Below are positions 62,385 through 64,000 of a stretch of DNA of 64,000 nucleotides, piece after piece; position 1 is the first letter of the stretch; the number at the start of each line of letters is the position of its first letter. Made by a program: the position numbers and the translations under genes. The DNA lies in assembly GCA_964497585.1 (NCBI GenBank), contig CAZCDS010000012.1, forward strand, positions 61,564-125,563, in the 5' to 3' direction. The DNA comes from CAZCDS01 sp964497585 (lineage in GTDB: Bacteria; Desulfobacterota; Desulfomonilia; Desulfomonilales; Desulfomonilaceae). The notes below the pieces were generated by a model, which was not told where the DNA came from, ran no database searches, and saw nothing but the letters and a program-made list of their open reading frames with translations.

Positions 62385-63185
62385 ATGAACAATTTGAACA
62401 CTTTTTCCTGCCGAGAAGAATCGCCTTGCTCAATCCTTCATTACGCGTTGATCACTTTAACGCTTCTAGCGGGATGGGCGTCGTTGAGTCTTATAATGAT
62501 TTTCGTATACTGGGGCCCGCTGCACCTGGTGAGTCTGGGGCTAGGAGAGACCTCGGCACTACTGTTGAACACTTTTCTGTCACTGGGCTTCTTTGTTCAG
62601 CACAGCGGGATGATCAGGACATCTTTTCGCCGCTGGTCGAGGCAATTCATTGAAGAGAAGTACCAGGGGGCTGTGTACACAATATCTTCGAGCGTGTTCT
62701 TGATTCTGATCGTCGTGTTCTGGCAGCAATCGAGCAACCCGCTCATGTCCGCACAAGGCGCTCTTCGCTGGATGCTTCGAGGAGTGTTCTATTTGTCTCT
62801 TTCCGGTATTTTTTGGGGACTCTGGTCATTGGGCAAATTTGACGCCTTCGGCGTGGATCAGATCCGCAACCCTGCGCAAGGCACCTCCGCCGCCCAAAGT
62901 CGTTTATTGGTCCGAGGGCCGTATCGCTGGGTGCGGCATCCCCTATATTTCTTCTCCCTTTTGATGATATGGTCTTGTCCGGACCTTACGGTAGACCGCC
63001 TAGTTTTCAATATCCTTTGGACTGCCTGGATTGTCGTTGGCACTGTCCTTGAGGAACGAGATCTCGTTGAGTTTTTCGGTGAGGAATATCGGAACTACCA
63101 AAGGCAGGTGCCGATGCTTCTTCCAAAGAGTATTCGGCCTACCCATTGGGTGGCTCCCGCATTGTCGGCGCGGGAAGCAGAATAA
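62385..63185 (+). CDS. Isoprenylcysteine/phospholipid methyltransferase-like integral membrane protein
   Basis: 266 residues with about six hydrophobic segments. The C-terminal catalytic region is LLVRGPYRWVRHPLYFFSLL, then LEERDLVEFFGEEYRNYQRQVP, the RHPxY...EExxL...YxxYxxxVP signature of ICMT/PEMT-type enzymes, which bind SAM at the membrane. Bacterial members methylate lipids or other hydrophobic substrates; the actual target is unknown. It is 71 bases downstream of the DUF2892 gene, so the two may form an operon. Confidence 0.82.
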   Translation: MNNLNTFSCREESPCSILHYALITLTLLAGWASLSLIMIFVYWGPLHLVSLGLGETSALLLNTFLSLGFFVQHSGMIRTSFRRWSRQFIEEKYQGAVYTISSSVFLILIVVFWQQSSNPLMSAQGALRWMLRGVFYLSLSGIFWGLWSLGKFDAFGVDQIRNPAQGTSAAQSRLLVRGPYRWVRHPLYFFSLLMIWSCPDLTVDRLVFNILWTAWIVVGTVLEERDLVEFFGEEYRNYQRQVPMLLPKSIRPTHWVAPALSAREAE

Positions 63186-63517
63186 GTGGCCGGTGCGGGT
63201 TTCGTCCTGAAATCATTCAACATAGTGCACAAGAGATGTGGGCCGAAACAGCAGGGCGGTCGGACGCTGGATAGGCATGTGGTGCCGGGAATCGGTGGGC
63301 ATATGAGCAACGGGGCCGTCGTCTCGTTGAAACCAATCCTCAGAACTGAGGTCTGCGTTCTATGAGAACTTCGCGGCGGTCCCAATTCGGTATCCCGTGG
63401 TCTGGCTCTGTGTCGGGAGTCAATGTACCAAGAGAACGCGGCTCAGCTGATACCGCGCAGGGTCCCACCGACCCAATGTCGTGTGTGATGGCCTGTAATG
63501 GAGAAAGGAGTTCAGCC

Positions 63518-63919
63518 ATGCCGATCATCAAGATGATTTCCGAAACAGAGGCGACGGGCAAAACAGCCGAAATGTACCAAGATATTATGGCGGTGCTCGG
63601 AATTGACTTCGTGCCCAACATGTACAAGGTCATGGCACCGAAACCCGACTTCTTGGAATCAAATTGGAAGAAGATCAAAACGGTCATGCACGAATCTGGC
63701 AAGCTTGACGGTTTGACCAAGGAGGTCATAGCGGTGGCCGTGTCAGCCGTAATGGGGTGCGATTACTGACTCGGCGTCCACATTTCCGCGGTGCGGAAAC
63801 TGGGGCTCGATGACGAAGCAATACTCGAAATTATGGCTGTGGTCGATCTTTTCAGCGGCCTCAACAAGCTGATGGACGGATTACAGGTCGAAATGGACGA
63901 CAAACCGTGGTATGGGTGA
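63518..63919 (+). CDS. AhpD-like (carboxymuconolactone decarboxylase fold) selenoprotein, UGA read as Sec84
   Basis: Frame: ATG 63518 (GAAAGGAG 7 bases upstream) to TGA 63919, interrupted by TGA at 63767-63769. Read through, it gives 133 residues of the AhpD/CMD family: KTAEMYQDIMAVLGIDFVPN, EVIAVAVSAVMGC81-D-Y-[UGA84]-L-G-V-H88, then LGLDDEAILEIMAVVDLFSGLNKLMD. The family redox motif is CxxC...H, so the UGA occupies exactly the second (attacking) Cys. A hairpin with a GGU loop follows at SECIS distance. AhpD-like selenoproteins are known, so this is read as Sec; alternatives are a Cys-to-stop mutation or sequencing error. Needs selA/B/C elsewhere in the genome. Confidence 0.75.
63778..63803 (+). 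promoter_or_regulatory. SECIS-like hairpin downstream of the in-frame UGA
   Basis: TTTCCGC (63783-63789) and GCGGAAA (63793-63799) form a perfect seven-pair stem closing a GGT loop (63790-63792); CCA/TGG extend it after a small internal loop. The loop begins 20 bases after the UGA, close to the 18 bases between UGA and the GGU loop in E. coli fdhF. Bacterial SECIS elements need a G at the start of the apical loop. Confidence 0.65.
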
Positions 63920-63977
63920 GGCTAGTGTTTCGTTCCCTAAGTTAATGTGATATTGTTCTCTCCCATGGAGGGTGATC

Positions 63978-64000
63978 ATGGGGAGACAGGTAGTCGAGGT
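63978..64000 (+). CDS. Start of a gene running out of the window
   Basis: ATG at 63978 follows GGAGG by 6 bases and opens a frame MGRQVVEV to the window end. Only seven full codons are visible; no family can be named. Confidence 0.35.

Noticed and set aside
1..64000. CRISPR arrays, complete insertion sequences, rRNA genes or intact tRNAs
   Set aside because: None found; I saw no spaced direct repeats, transposase motifs or complete cloverleaf in the window.

Overview
The window looks like a chromosomal segment of an anaerobic, nitrate-respiring bacterium of the former Deltaproteobacteria (Desulfobacterota). This is inferred from gene content: an ABC branched-chain-type transporter operon with an embedded acyl-CoA synthetase, an aconitase-X operon, an AhpD-like selenoprotein and canonical NarGHJI. 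No rRNA or other phylogenetic marker is present.

Region 1 (1-30945, all genes on the minus strand) is a large surface-glycan locus read from about 30.9 kb down to base 1. It opens with an EPS-type MarR regulator and a CDP-hexose branch (glucose-1-phosphate cytidylyltransferase, CDP-glucose 4,6-dehydratase, a cupin epimerase). Next come a GT2 glycosyltransferase, a methyltransferase, and a compact module of unclear product: NeuB-like synthase lacking the SAF domain, SpsF-like cytidylyltransferase, small HAD phosphatase, class IV aminotransferase, TIM-barrel isomerase and two SDRs. Two large GT-B-like proteins follow, then a HisF/HisH/PP-loop amidotransferase trio. The left part is a near-complete legionaminic-acid set (LegF, LegI, LegG, LegH, PtmE, LegC) with a B12-type radical SAM enzyme inserted. 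The locus carries several relics: a legB fragment, an spsF/neuD fusion relic and a frameshifted glycan protein.

Region 2 (31-34 kb) is a decayed junction with a tRNA-Glu(CTC) 3-prime fragment overlapped by a truncated tyrosine-recombinase C-terminus, a lone methyltransferase and a degenerate tRNA-Lys-like fragment.

Region 3 (34.2-44.4 kb) holds narGHJI followed by a SLAC1/TehA-type anion channel. A convergent ClC protein and a flavodoxin-like protein lie beyond. No NarK is present.

Region 4 (44.9-59.3 kb) is catabolic. On the minus strand is livFG, an acyl-CoA synthetase and livHMK. Divergent from it is a GntR/FCD regulator followed by split UxaA-like and split aconitase-X dehydratases. The regulator promoter carries a perfect 16-bp palindrome over its -10 element. 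A nitroreductase and a second acyl-CoA ligase, both on the minus strand, close the region.

Region 5 (59.3-64 kb) is a patchy area. It contains a protein made of three copies of a small helical module, a NADAR gene with an in-frame amber codon, a DUF2892 membrane protein and an ICMT/PEMT-type methyltransferase. It also contains an AhpD-like gene whose CxxC motif reads C-D-Y-UGA and is followed by a SECIS-like hairpin, so it is probably a selenoprotein.
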